A stretch of DNA of 20,915 bases, taken from assembly GCA_031401675.1 (NCBI GenBank), contig JANNRR010000116.1, forward strand, positions 1-20,915. Reading direction: 5' to 3'. Positions 8,158 to 15,586 of this stretch are shown here, in pieces (within the stretch, counting starts at the first letter, position 1; every line of letters begins with the position of its first letter). The notes below the pieces were generated by a model. It ran no database searches and had not been told where the DNA came from. It worked only from the letters and a program-made list of their open reading frames with translations. The stretch is from JANNRR01 sp031401675 (lineage in GTDB: Bacteria > Pseudomonadota > Alphaproteobacteria > Rhodobacterales > Rhodobacteraceae). The position numbers were made by a program, and so were the translations under genes.

Positions 8158-8952
8158 ATGACACCAGTTTTGCATGCAGGACTGCCGTTTGCGCCGTGGG
8201 CCGATGCGCGGACCCGCCGCCTGCCCGGTATCCTGCCGATCGAGCCGGGAGACTGGCTGCTGGTGGATGAGGCGTTTGCCGGGCAGATGGCGCTGCGTAC
8301 GACGCTGATCGCCGAAAAGCCCGAGGTTGTGCATGTGCTGGACCCGTCGGCCGAACCTGCGGCTTCGGAGTTGCTGGCGCGGGTGCTGACCGACCTGCCG
8401 GGTTTGGGTTACCGTGTCGCTGCTGCCGAGGTGGTGCGGCCAGACGGGATCACCGTGGCGCTGGACCGGGACGCGCCGCTGATCACGCTGGGGCATCTGT
8501 GCCAGAACGATTTCTGCATTCTGGAAAAGCTCGGCGATGTGCATGTGCTGACCGGGGCGATTCTGTGCTTTCCGGCGAGCTGGACGCTGTCCGAGAAGTT
8601 CCTGCGGCCGCTGATCGGGCTTCATCAACGGGTGCCGTCGTATGACGAGGATGTCAGCCGCCGGGTGCAGCGCCTGTTCGATGCGATCCGGCCAGAGCAG
8701 CCGCTGTGGCGAGCGAACGCGCTGCACTATGAAGATGCCGAACTGTTTCATCCGCGAACCGAGGCCGAGCCGCGCCGCAAGCCGCAGGGATTGGGCGGGT
8801 TCATCCGGTCGGAACGGCAATGCTTTGTGAAGATGCCGGTCAGCGGGGCGGTGGTGTTTTCGATCCACACCTGTCTGATCCGGGATGAAAGCCTGACGGC
8901 GGAACAGGCGGCGGCGCTGGCTGAATTTCCCATTCACCGGGCAGGGGGGTGA
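8158..8952 (+). CDS. DUF3445 protein, haem-dependent oxidative N-demethylase-like
   Basis: The 264-aa product has the features of the DUF3445 family: LPGILPIEPGDWL near the N-terminus, then LGHLCQNDFCIL (about 111-122), the segment CFPASWTLSEKFLRPLIGLH (about 137-156), VPSYDEDVSRRVQRLFD and RANALHYEDAELF. A structurally characterised member (HODM) is a PAS-like fold haem enzyme that oxidatively demethylates dimethylamine, and a DUF3445 protein is a part of dimethylamine monooxygenase operons in marine bacteria. Here it stands alone, with no partner reductase or ferredoxin subunit, so the substrate is unknown. The ATG follows AAGGGAAGGA. It is divergent from dddP across 119 nt, which could mean shared control. 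A 12-bp palindrome (8952-8963) followed by TGATTTTT overlaps its stop and may be a weak terminator. Confidence 0.82.
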   Translation: MTPVLHAGLPFAPWADARTRRLPGILPIEPGDWLLVDEAFAGQMALRTTLIAEKPEVVHVLDPSAEPAASELLARVLTDLPGLGYRVAAAEVVRPDGITVALDRDAPLITLGHLCQNDFCILEKLGDVHVLTGAILCFPASWTLSEKFLRPLIGLHQRVPSYDEDVSRRVQRLFDAIRPEQPLWRANALHYEDAELFHPRTEAEPRRKPQGLGGFIRSERQCFVKMPVSGAVVFSIHTCLIRDESLTAEQAAALAEFPIHRAGG

Positions 8953-9052
8953 GGGCCGGCCCTTGATTTTTGGAGGGCCTGCGATACCGTCGCCGATGAG
9001 GGCGCGCCGTCAACCGGTGGTTTTTTAGCGATTCCCTTGGATAGGAATAATC

Positions 9053-10510
9053 ATGACTCAGTTGGTTCTGCAGAATTCAACGACACAGATGCTGCTGGGC
9101 GTAGGAGAAGACGGTTTTGTCGCGCAAGGCGTGACGCTGGCCTATTCCGGGCCCGGTTCTCAAGCGGCCTTCATGAGCACGGGATCCCGACTTTCGGTGG
9201 CCGGAACGATTTATGGCACGAATTTTGGGATCGCCGCAACCTCGAACACAGGTGCTATCGGGAGCTGTCTAATCAGCGTAACGGCGTCCGGTAGCGTGAT
9301 TTCAGGGACTTCCGGCGCGATCCTCACCAATTCTGATACTACTTCCACGCGGATCTATAATGCCGGCCTGATTCAGGCCGACCAGTCGGCAATCGAGATC
9401 GGTGCTGGTGCATTGCGGTTGATCAACAGCGGCACGATTTTCGGAAATGATGCAACCGGCGTGCTGAGCAGCAATACCGGCGGGTCGGACATGTCCAATT
9501 CCGGGCTGATTGCCGGGCGGCAATATGGCATTTTTGTTCAGGGCGCGGGGGCGGTGACGCGGATTCAGAATGACGGGATCATCGACGGGTCGTTGAATGC
9601 GCTGTATCTGGGCAGCGGCGGCGACGTGGTGGCCAACCGGGGCACGCTGGCAGGGGCAGTGGTTCTGAACAACGGCGATGATCTGTTCAACGGCCGGACA
9701 GGCCAGCAGTCCGTGGTCGACGGCGGGGCCGGGTTCGATACGATCATCGGCGGGCTGGGCGACGAGACGATTTCCGGCGGGTTGGACGATGACCGGATCG
9801 ACGGCGATGGCGGCGACGATCTTCTGTATGCCGGTGATGGCGCCGATTGGGTGCGCGGCGGGGCTGGCGACGATTTCCTGCAAGGCCTGACCGGAAACGA
9901 CACGCTGGTTGGGCAGGACGGGGCGGATTTTCTGGATGCGGGCGACGGCGCGGATCGGGCGGATGGCGGCGCTGGTAATGATACGATCTACGGCGCGGTC
10001 GGGCTGGATACGCTACGCGGCGGGGCGGATGATGACCTGATCAGCGGCGAGCAGGACAATGACGCGCTGTATGGCGGTGCGGGCGAAGACACTGTCGATG
10101 GCGGCGACGGCAACGACCGGGTCGAGGGCGGGCTGGGCGACGACAGTCTGCTGGGCGGGCTGGGGAATGACACGGTGCTGGGCGGCGGCGGGGCCGACAC
10201 GATCAATGCCGGGTTCGGGATCGACCTGATCGACGGCGGCATCGGCGACGATGTGCTGACCGGGGCCGGGTCGGCGGACACATTCTTGTTCATGCGGGCG
10301 GGCGGAAATGACCGGATCACGGATTTTGCCAACGATATAGACAAGCTGGACCTGCGGGTCTTTGACTTTGCCAGTGTGGCGGCGGTGACGGCGGCGGCGT
10401 CGGACTCGGGCCTTGGGCTGTTGATCGATCTGAAATCGGTGGGGGGCGGCACGGTTTTGCTGTCTGGGTTCACGTTGGCCAGTTTGAATGCGGCCGACCT
10501 GCTGATCTGA
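9053..10510 (+). CDS. RTX-type calcium-binding protein with beta-helix-like N-terminal half
   Basis: A 485-aa acidic protein, probably secreted by a type I system (no N-terminal signal peptide). Residues about 45-205 are a run of short repeats with the pattern N-S/A/D-G-x-I (for example NAGLIQ, NSGTIFG, NSGLIAG, NDGIIDG), as in stacked right-handed beta-helices of surface proteins. Residues about 207-408 hold many glycine/aspartate nonapeptides (GGAGxDxxx), the calcium-binding beta-roll. The C-terminal tail (about 408-485, from ADTFLFM and ITDFANDIDKLDL) looks like the secretion-signal region of RTX proteins. The ATG is preceded by AGGAAT. It is convergent with the unknown gene at 10552-11571. 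The binding partner or enzymatic activity cannot be told; no catalytic domain is visible. Adhesion or matrix function is a guess. Confidence 0.85.
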   Translation: MTQLVLQNSTTQMLLGVGEDGFVAQGVTLAYSGPGSQAAFMSTGSRLSVAGTIYGTNFGIAATSNTGAIGSCLISVTASGSVISGTSGAILTNSDTTSTRIYNAGLIQADQSAIEIGAGALRLINSGTIFGNDATGVLSSNTGGSDMSNSGLIAGRQYGIFVQGAGAVTRIQNDGIIDGSLNALYLGSGGDVVANRGTLAGAVVLNNGDDLFNGRTGQQSVVDGGAGFDTIIGGLGDETISGGLDDDRIDGDGGDDLLYAGDGADWVRGGAGDDFLQGLTGNDTLVGQDGADFLDAGDGADRADGGAGNDTIYGAVGLDTLRGGADDDLISGEQDNDALYGGAGEDTVDGGDGNDRVEGGLGDDSLLGGLGNDTVLGGGGADTINAGFGIDLIDGGIGDDVLTGAGSADTFLFMRAGGNDRITDFANDIDKLDLRVFDFASVAAVTAAASDSGLGLLIDLKSVGGGTVLLSGFTLASLNAADLLI

Positions 10511-10512
10511 GC

Positions 10513-10547
10513 GACCGGACTGCCGCGAAAGCGGACGAGCGCCGGTC
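10513..10547. terminator. Nested stem-loop between convergent genes
   Basis: GACCGG (10513-10518) pairs with CCGGTC (10542-10547), enclosing an inner CCGC-GAAA-GCGG hairpin with a GNRA-type loop. It sits 3 nt beyond one stop and 5 nt before the opposing stop. No T run follows on either strand, so it may act as a 3'-end-protecting structure rather than a classical terminator. Confidence 0.4.
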
Positions 10548-10551
10548 CGTG

Positions 10552-11571
10552 TCAGACCAGATCGAGCAGCGACTTGCAGAACGGCGTCTGCGCCAATCCG
10601 AGCAGCGTCCCCGAAAGGGCAATGGCCCGGGAGCTTGCGGTCAGGTCCTCGCCGCGCAGCACGTTGTAAGCGAGGATGGCCGAGCCGACCGGCAGGGCCA
10701 CCAACATCAGGGTGGTATTGAGTGTATAGACCGTCAGCCGCTGCGGCAGCGGTGCCCGTTGCCGGCCGGCCGCAGGCTCGGGGTAAAGTGCGCGGCGGAT
10801 CGTGTGCATTTCTGCGGTCATCGGATGCGGCAGGTCGGGAAGATCGTTGGCGATTGCCGGCACCACAACAAGCCCGTTACCGCGCGCGGCGAGAGGAAGG
10901 CTGCCAATTGGTCTGGTGGTCACGGCTTTTTCCGATACTTTCTGAAGCGGCGGGCGCGGCGCTGTTGCTGCGTTTGCAGCAATGCGCGTGGTAATCTGGC
11001 CTTCCAGCCGAAGCATCAGACGCTCGACATCCGGAACGCCGAAGCGATGCGACATTGGCGGTTGCCGTACCACGAGCGGGTCGTTCCGCACAAGCGGCGG
11101 ATTGGTCGAAAGTGCGGTCATTGAATGCGCCACCAGAACATCGAAATCGTCCGGCGTGAAGACGTGGTCAATCTCTGACCAAAGCACCAGATCGGCGCTG
11201 AACTGCTTTTGAAAGCGGTCGACGATGACCCGCAGCAAGGCGGCACTGTGGTCGGCGATCTGGGTCGAGCGACCTATCAGCGGGCCAAGCCCGATCGCGA
11301 TCACCAGACAATCCGAGGCCTGCTGCGAAACAGGCGCGGCCTTTGGGCGGCTGGTATCAGCTCTGGCGGGGATGTGGTCGCCGAAGGCCAGGACGACACG
11401 CGAACTGTCGACATTGAAGATCACAAGGTTATCGTGGCCCCAGAAAAGGTTGTAGTTGTCGGCCCAGACGTCGCGCAATGCGGCGTCAAGTTCGGCGACG
11501 CAGGCGGCAAAGTTGATTGCGGGCGGTCGTGCAAAGACCAGCGAGGCAATTCTGGTAGGCGTTTCGTCCAT
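10552..11571 (-). CDS. Hypothetical protein with C-terminal membrane segment
   Basis: I do not recognise this 339-aa protein. The N-terminal part (about 1-200) looks globular and mixed alpha/beta (VWADNYNLFWGHDNLVIFNV, DCLVIAIGLGPLIG, FSADLVLWSEIDHVFTPDDFDVL). A Pro/Ala-rich linker follows (about 200-275). One strong hydrophobic stretch at about 280-302 and a weaker one at about 316-332 suggest anchoring in the inner membrane by the C-terminus, with the bulk in the cytoplasm and no signal peptide. The start MDETPTR has a CGGAG ribosome-binding site 7 nt upstream; an open frame of 63 further residues lies upstream but has no such site. It lies downstream of glnA but is separated by that gene's terminator and about 200 nt, so it is probably transcribed on its own. 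Confidence 0.7.
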   Translation of the reverse strand: MDETPTRIASLVFARPPAINFAACVAELDAALRDVWADNYNLFWGHDNLVIFNVDSSRVVLAFGDHIPARADTSRPKAAPVSQQASDCLVIAIGLGPLIGRSTQIADHSAALLRVIVDRFQKQFSADLVLWSEIDHVFTPDDFDVLVAHSMTALSTNPPLVRNDPLVVRQPPMSHRFGVPDVERLMLRLEGQITTRIAANAATAPRPPLQKVSEKAVTTRPIGSLPLAARGNGLVVVPAIANDLPDLPHPMTAEMHTIRRALYPEPAAGRQRAPLPQRLTVYTLNTTLMLVALPVGSAILAYNVLRGEDLTASSRAIALSGTLLGLAQTPFCKSLLDLV

Positions 11572-11764
11572 GCTCGAACTCCGGAGCGTCTTTGATTGAG
11601 GGTCTACTGTGCGATTATGCTGGGAGTTGGCCGTGATTGTGGAGATTTCGGGGACAAGCGTTTCGAGAAGCAGATTGTTCCGTGCCAGAATGGTGGATTG
11701 TCCATAGGCAGCGTCGGATTGGGAAACGGTGTTTGCGAGACTGACGCAAGGATTGGTCAAATGG

Positions 11765-11789
11765 AAAAGGGCACCGCATGGGTGCCCTT
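11765..11789 (-). terminator. Rho-independent terminator of glnA
   Basis: AAGGGCACC (11767-11775) and GGTGCCCTT (11781-11789) form a perfect 9-bp stem with a 5-nt loop. On the minus strand it is followed by TTCC, giving a short T tract within the stem base and beyond. It begins 23 nt after the glnA stop and closes the glnB-glnA unit. Confidence 0.85.
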
Positions 11790-11811
11790 CGATTTGCCGT
11801 GAATCAGCGGC

Positions 11812-13218
11812 TTAGCAGCTGTAGTACATCTGGAATTCGATCGGATGCGGCGTATGCTCGTAGGCATAGACCTCCTCCCATTTCAGCGCCATGTAGCCCT
11901 CGAGCTGGTCCTTGGTGAACACGTCGCCCTGCAAGAGGAAGTCGTGATCCTTTTCCAGTTCCAGCAGGGCCTCGCGCAGCGAGCCGCAGACCGTCGGGAT
12001 TTCGGCCAGTTCTTCGGGGGGCAAGTCGTACAGGTCCTTGTCCGAGGCCGGGCCGGGATCGATCTTGTGCTTGATCCCGTCAAGGCCGGCCATCAGCAGG
12101 GCCGAGAACGCCAGGTAAGGGTTCGCTGACGGATCGGGGAACCGAGCTTCGACGCGCTTGGCTTTGGGCGATTCCGTCCACGGAATCCGCACGCAGCCCG
12201 AGCGGTTGCGGGCTGAATAGGCGCGGAGCACCGGTGCCTCGAAGCCCGGGATCAGGCGCTTGTAGCTGTTGGTGCCGGGGTTGGTGATCGCGTTCAGCGC
12301 CTTTGCGTGTTTCAGGATGCCGCCGATGAAATACAGCGCCTCCTGCGACAGGTCGGCGTATTTGTCGCCTGCGAACAGAGGCTTGCCGCCTTTCCAGATC
12401 GACATGTTCACATGCATGCCCGAGCCGTTGTCGCCCTTGATCGGCTTTGGCATGAAGGTGACCGACTTGCCGTAGGCGTGCGCCACGTTGTGAATCACGT
12501 ATTTGTACTTCTGCATCTCGTCGGCCTGCTTGGTCAGCGTACCGAAGATCAGGCCCAGTTCATGCTGGTTCGACGCCACCTCGTGGTGGTGTTTGTCGAC
12601 CTTCATGCCCATGCGTTTCATGGTGCTGAGCATTTCGCCGCGCAGGTCCTGGGCATCGTCGACCGGGTTGACCGGGAAGTAGCCGCCTTTGACGCCGGGG
12701 CGGTGGCCGGTATTGCCCATTTCATACTTGGTGTCGGAATTCCACGAGCCGTCGATCGCATCAACTTCGTACGATACCTTGTTGATCTTGACGCAGAAAC
12801 GTACGTCGTCGAAAATGAAGAACTCGGCTTCCGGCCCCATGTAAGCGGTGTCGCCGATGCCGGTGGATTTCAGGTAGGCCTCGGCCTTCAGCGCCGTGCC
12901 GCGCGGGTCGCGGCTGTACGGCTCGTTGGTGTCCGGTTCCAGCACGTTGCAATGGATGCACAGCGTCTTCTCGGCATAGAACGGGTCGAGATAGGCGCTT
13001 TCGGTATCGGGCATCAGTTTCATGTCGGACTGGTCGATGGATTTCCAGCCGGCAATCGACGAGCCGTCAAACATGAAGCCTTCGTCGAGGAAATCCTCGT
13101 CGACGAGGTCGGCGACCACGGTGACGTGCTGCAGTTTGCCGCGCGGGTCGGTAAAGCGGATGTCGACATACTCGACCTCCTCGTCCTTGATGGTCTTTAG
13201 AACCTTGTCCTTGCTCAT
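11812..13218 (-). CDS. glnA: Glutamine synthetase, type I
   Basis: GlnA makes glutamine from glutamate, ammonia and ATP; it forms a cytosolic dodecamer and is the entry point for ammonia assimilation. The 468-aa product has the family length of GSI-beta. Visible motifs are MFDGSSIAGWK at about 49-59, GPEAEFFIFD (about 128-137), HHEVASNQHE (about 211-220), KPIKGDNGSGMHVNMS (about 258-273), the NPGTNSYKRL flap (about 313-322) and RIPWTESPKAKRVEARFPDP. Tyr397 in DKDLYDLPP is exactly at the position adenylylated by GlnE in enteric bacteria, so activity is probably controlled in this way. It lies 86 nt downstream of glnB in the common alphaproteobacterial glnBA order and ends in a strong terminator. 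No defects seen. Confidence 0.98.
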   Translation of the reverse strand: MSKDKVLKTIKDEEVEYVDIRFTDPRGKLQHVTVVADLVDEDFLDEGFMFDGSSIAGWKSIDQSDMKLMPDTESAYLDPFYAEKTLCIHCNVLEPDTNEPYSRDPRGTALKAEAYLKSTGIGDTAYMGPEAEFFIFDDVRFCVKINKVSYEVDAIDGSWNSDTKYEMGNTGHRPGVKGGYFPVNPVDDAQDLRGEMLSTMKRMGMKVDKHHHEVASNQHELGLIFGTLTKQADEMQKYKYVIHNVAHAYGKSVTFMPKPIKGDNGSGMHVNMSIWKGGKPLFAGDKYADLSQEALYFIGGILKHAKALNAITNPGTNSYKRLIPGFEAPVLRAYSARNRSGCVRIPWTESPKAKRVEARFPDPSANPYLAFSALLMAGLDGIKHKIDPGPASDKDLYDLPPEELAEIPTVCGSLREALLELEKDHDFLLQGDVFTKDQLEGYMALKWEEVYAYEHTPHPIEFQMYYSC

Positions 13219-13304
13219 GGACCTTCATCCCTTCTGTTGCGTTTCATTCGGGGCGCTGCCTGCGCCCGATGTGGTGTGGCTGCGTCGATCCGGGCCAACC
13301 GGCG

Positions 13305-13643
13305 TCAGATGGCGTCGTCGCCGGATTCGCCGGTGCGGATGCGGATCGCCTGCTCGATGGTGGACACGAAGATCTTGCCGTCGCCGATCTTGTCGGTGCG
13401 GGCGGCGCCAATGATTGCTGCGATGGCGCCCTCGACCTGATCGTCGGCCAGCACCACCTCGATCTTCACCTTTGGCAGGAAATCCACCACATATTCGGCG
13501 CCGCGATACAGTTCGGTATGGCCTTTCTGGCGGCCGAAGCCCTTGACCTCGATGACCGAAAGCCCCTGGATGCCCGCTTCCTGCAGGGCCTCCTTGACCT
13601 CATCAAGCTTGAAGGGCTTGATGATCGCCTCGATCTTTTTCAT
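13305..13643 (-). CDS. glnB: Nitrogen regulatory protein PII
   Basis: PII is the small trimeric signal protein that senses 2-oxoglutarate and ATP/ADP and controls GlnE, NtrB and other targets. The product is the standard 112 aa. It starts MKKIEAIIKPFKLDEVKEAL and has the T-loop with uridylylation site Tyr51 (RGAEYVVDFLPK), the B-loop (GAARTDKIGDGKIFV, about 80-94) and a C-loop with RTGESGDDAI at the end. The adjacent glnA and the T-loop sequence fit GlnB rather than GlnK, which usually sits beside amtB. A GGAG ribosome-binding site is 6 nt from the ATG. It shares a 171-nt upstream region with divergent nnr. That region contains a short perfect palindrome (GACAATTGTC, 13701-13710), but I see no convincing sigma-54 or NtrC site. 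Confidence 0.97.
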   Translation of the reverse strand: MKKIEAIIKPFKLDEVKEALQEAGIQGLSVIEVKGFGRQKGHTELYRGAEYVVDFLPKVKIEVVLADDQVEGAIAAIIGAARTDKIGDGKIFVSTIEQAIRIRTGESGDDAI

Positions 13644-13814
13644 CGCCGACTCCGTTGGTTCGCGGTTCAGTTCGGTGTCAAAACACTTTCACTGTGCAGG
13701 GACAATTGTCTAGGGTGAGGCTTCGGGCCGGGTTTCGGGGTTTGCCGAAAGTGCGCTGTATTGTTGGGCGGAGTGCCGATTTTTTGGGCGGTTTGTGAAG
13801 GGGATTGGGCGATC

Positions 13815-15509
13815 ATGACCGAACTGCTGACAGCTGCCCAAATGCGCGCCATCGAGGCGGCGGCGATTGCTTCTGGCGCGGTGACGGGGCTGGAGCTGAT
13901 GGAGCGCGCCGGGCGGGGGGTGGTGGCGGCGGTGTTTGCTGAATGGCCGGAACTGGCGGCGGGGTCGTTCCGGGCGGTAGTGCTGTGCGGGCCGGGGGGG
14001 AATGGCGGCGACGGGTTCGTGGTGGCGCGGCTGTTGAAGGAGTGGGGGTGGGAGGTGGAGGTGTTCTTGTATGGGACGCCCGAGGGGATGCCGCCGGATG
14101 CGCGGGCGAATTATGAGCGGTGGTTGGGGATGGGGGAGGTCGGGGAGCTTTCGGATACGAAACAGCATGAAGGGAAGGGCTTGGGGGTAGTCTTCGACGC
14201 GACGCTGGTTGTCGATGCCTTGTTCGGCATCGGAGTCAACAGGGCAGCACCTTACTTTGAACATTTGTCCGACGCTCTGCACCGAAGCTTTCGGGACGCC
14301 GTGTGGTGGCACGGTGAGCAGGCGGAAACTCGATTTGTCGCAATCGACATGCCATCGGGTATCTGCGCGGATTCCGGAGTGGAACTGGCGGATGAAGTAG
14401 GGCAGGCCTTAGTCGAGCCCTATGCCGCTTATCTGACAGTTACTTTCCACCGTCCCAAGATCGGGCACTATCTTTCTGAAGCGCCTCGGCGCTGCGGGAA
14501 GCTCAAGGTGGTGGACCTTGGTCTCAAGGACCTACCTTGGGATGCAGGTCGGTTCTTCGCTACAGCGCGAATTGTAAAGCGGCCTGAATATCTGTCCCCG
14601 TTTTGCTTCATTGATCTCTCGGTCAACAAGCCGGTTCTTGGCCAAAAATTCTCCCATGGCCATGCCCTGATCCTTTCCGGTGGTGTCGGCCAGGGTGGGG
14701 CTGCTCGGATGGCGGCGCGGGGGGCGCTTCGGATCGGGGCGGGGTTGGTGACTTTGGGATGTCCGCATGAGGCGCTGCCGGAGAATGCGGCGCGGCTGGA
14801 TGCGGTGATGTTGCGGCCGGTGCATGACAAGCGCGAGTTGCGCAAGGTGCTGCAGGACGGGCGGATCAATGCCCTGTGCCTTGGGCCGGGAATGGGGGTG
14901 GCGCGGGCAACGGGCTTGCTGGCGGCGGCATTGGGGGGCGAGCGGCGGGGTGAACCCCGCCCTACGGAGGGATCGGGGACGGTGCGTGAGGATCACGCAC
15001 CCTACCGCAGCGTGGTGCTGGATGCGGATGCTTTGACGGCGTTGGCGGAGGTACCGGAGTTGTTCGGAATGTTGCATGAAGGCTGTGTGCTGACGCCGCA
15101 TGGGGGCGAGTTTGCGCGGCTGTTTCCGGATATTGCGGCGAAACTGGAGGCACCGGCGATGACGGGTCCGGCCTATTCCAAGGTGGATGCGTGCCGCGAG
15201 GCGGCGGCGCGGGCGGGGTGTGTGGTGCTGTTCAAGGGGGCGGATACGGTGATCGCCGATCCGTCGGGGCGGTGCAGCATCAATTCGGCGGCCTATGAGC
15301 GGGCGGCGCCGTGGTTGGCGACTGCCGGTTCCGGGGATGTGCTGGCGGGGTTCATCTGCGGGTTGCTGGCGCGGGGGTTTCAGCCGATGCAGGCAGCGGA
15401 GACGGCGGCCTGGCTGCATGTGGAATGCGCGCGGTCGTTCGGGCCGGGGCTGATTGCCGAGGATTTGCCGGAGGAACTGCCCAAGGTGTTTCGCGCTTTG
15501 GGGGTTTGA
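13815..15509 (+). CDS. nnr: Bifunctional NAD(P)H-hydrate epimerase / ADP-dependent dehydratase
   Basis: This enzyme repairs damaged, hydrated NADH and NADPH: the N-terminal domain epimerises the hydrate and the C-terminal ribokinase-like domain dehydrates it using ADP or ATP. The 564-aa product shows the epimerase nucleotide motif CGPGGNGGDGFVVARL (about 58-73), VVDALFGIG (about 132-140) and DMPSGICADSG (about 178-188), then the dehydratase motifs LSGGVGQGGAARMAARGALR (about 287-306), CLGPGMG, LDADALTAL (about 402-410), LTPHGGEFARLF and TAGSGDVLAGF (about 503-513). The ATG at 13815 gives MTELLTAAQMRAIE, the normal family start; 18 upstream codons are not family-like. Two oddities: about 24 residues (376-399) come from a palindromic insert, and roughly residues 119-292 are encoded by DNA of different composition. 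Divergent from glnB. The catalytic motifs look intact. Confidence 0.93.
   Translation: MTELLTAAQMRAIEAAAIASGAVTGLELMERAGRGVVAAVFAEWPELAAGSFRAVVLCGPGGNGGDGFVVARLLKEWGWEVEVFLYGTPEGMPPDARANYERWLGMGEVGELSDTKQHEGKGLGVVFDATLVVDALFGIGVNRAAPYFEHLSDALHRSFRDAVWWHGEQAETRFVAIDMPSGICADSGVELADEVGQALVEPYAAYLTVTFHRPKIGHYLSEAPRRCGKLKVVDLGLKDLPWDAGRFFATARIVKRPEYLSPFCFIDLSVNKPVLGQKFSHGHALILSGGVGQGGAARMAARGALRIGAGLVTLGCPHEALPENAARLDAVMLRPVHDKRELRKVLQDGRINALCLGPGMGVARATGLLAAALGGERRGEPRPTEGSGTVREDHAPYRSVVLDADALTALAEVPELFGMLHEGCVLTPHGGEFARLFPDIAAKLEAPAMTGPAYSKVDACREAAARAGCVVLFKGADTVIADPSGRCSINSAAYERAAPWLATAGSGDVLAGFICGLLARGFQPMQAAETAAWLHVECARSFGPGLIAEDLPEELPKVFRALGV
14944..15005. repeat. Palindromic repeat element inserted in frame within nnr
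   Basis: Two perfect stem-forming repeats stand side by side: GGCGGGGTGAACCCCGCC (14944-14961) and a 9-bp-arm repeat GGTGCGTGA-GGA-TCACGCACC (14981-15001). Each is followed by a CCTAC word. This is the form of dispersed intergenic palindromes in GC-rich bacteria, but here it lies inside the coding frame of the dehydratase domain, between the conserved LGPGMG and LDADALTAL motifs, where relatives have a short loop. Confidence 0.75.
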
Positions 15510-15530
15510 GGCGGGGCGGCGTGGTTATCC

Positions 15531-15576
15531 CAAGATTTTTCGAATAATCTTGCCAAAAATCTATATAGATTTTTGG
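15531..15576. terminator. Two adjacent AT-rich palindromes between convergent genes
   Basis: CAAGATT...AATCTTG (15531-15552) is a near-perfect palindrome with one internal mismatch. Directly next to it is a perfect 24-bp palindrome (15553-15576) whose half-site is CCAAAAATCTAT. The pair lies 21 nt past the nnr stop and 10 nt before the stop of the opposing Hint gene. Each gives a stem ending in A and T runs on both strands, so bidirectional termination is the simplest reading. They stand out against very GC-rich surroundings. Confidence 0.6.
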
Positions 15577-15586
15577 CCGGGTACCC

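Noticed and set aside
11596..11802. Small plus-strand open frame (68 codons) between the unknown gene and glnA
   Set aside because: It runs through the glnA terminator, has no clear ribosome-binding site and no protein-like features.
13644..13814. Sigma-54 or NtrC-type promoter upstream of glnB
   Set aside because: No good GG-N10-GC element or paired GCAC/GTGC sites; only a 10-bp palindrome at 13701-13710 and partial -35-like words.
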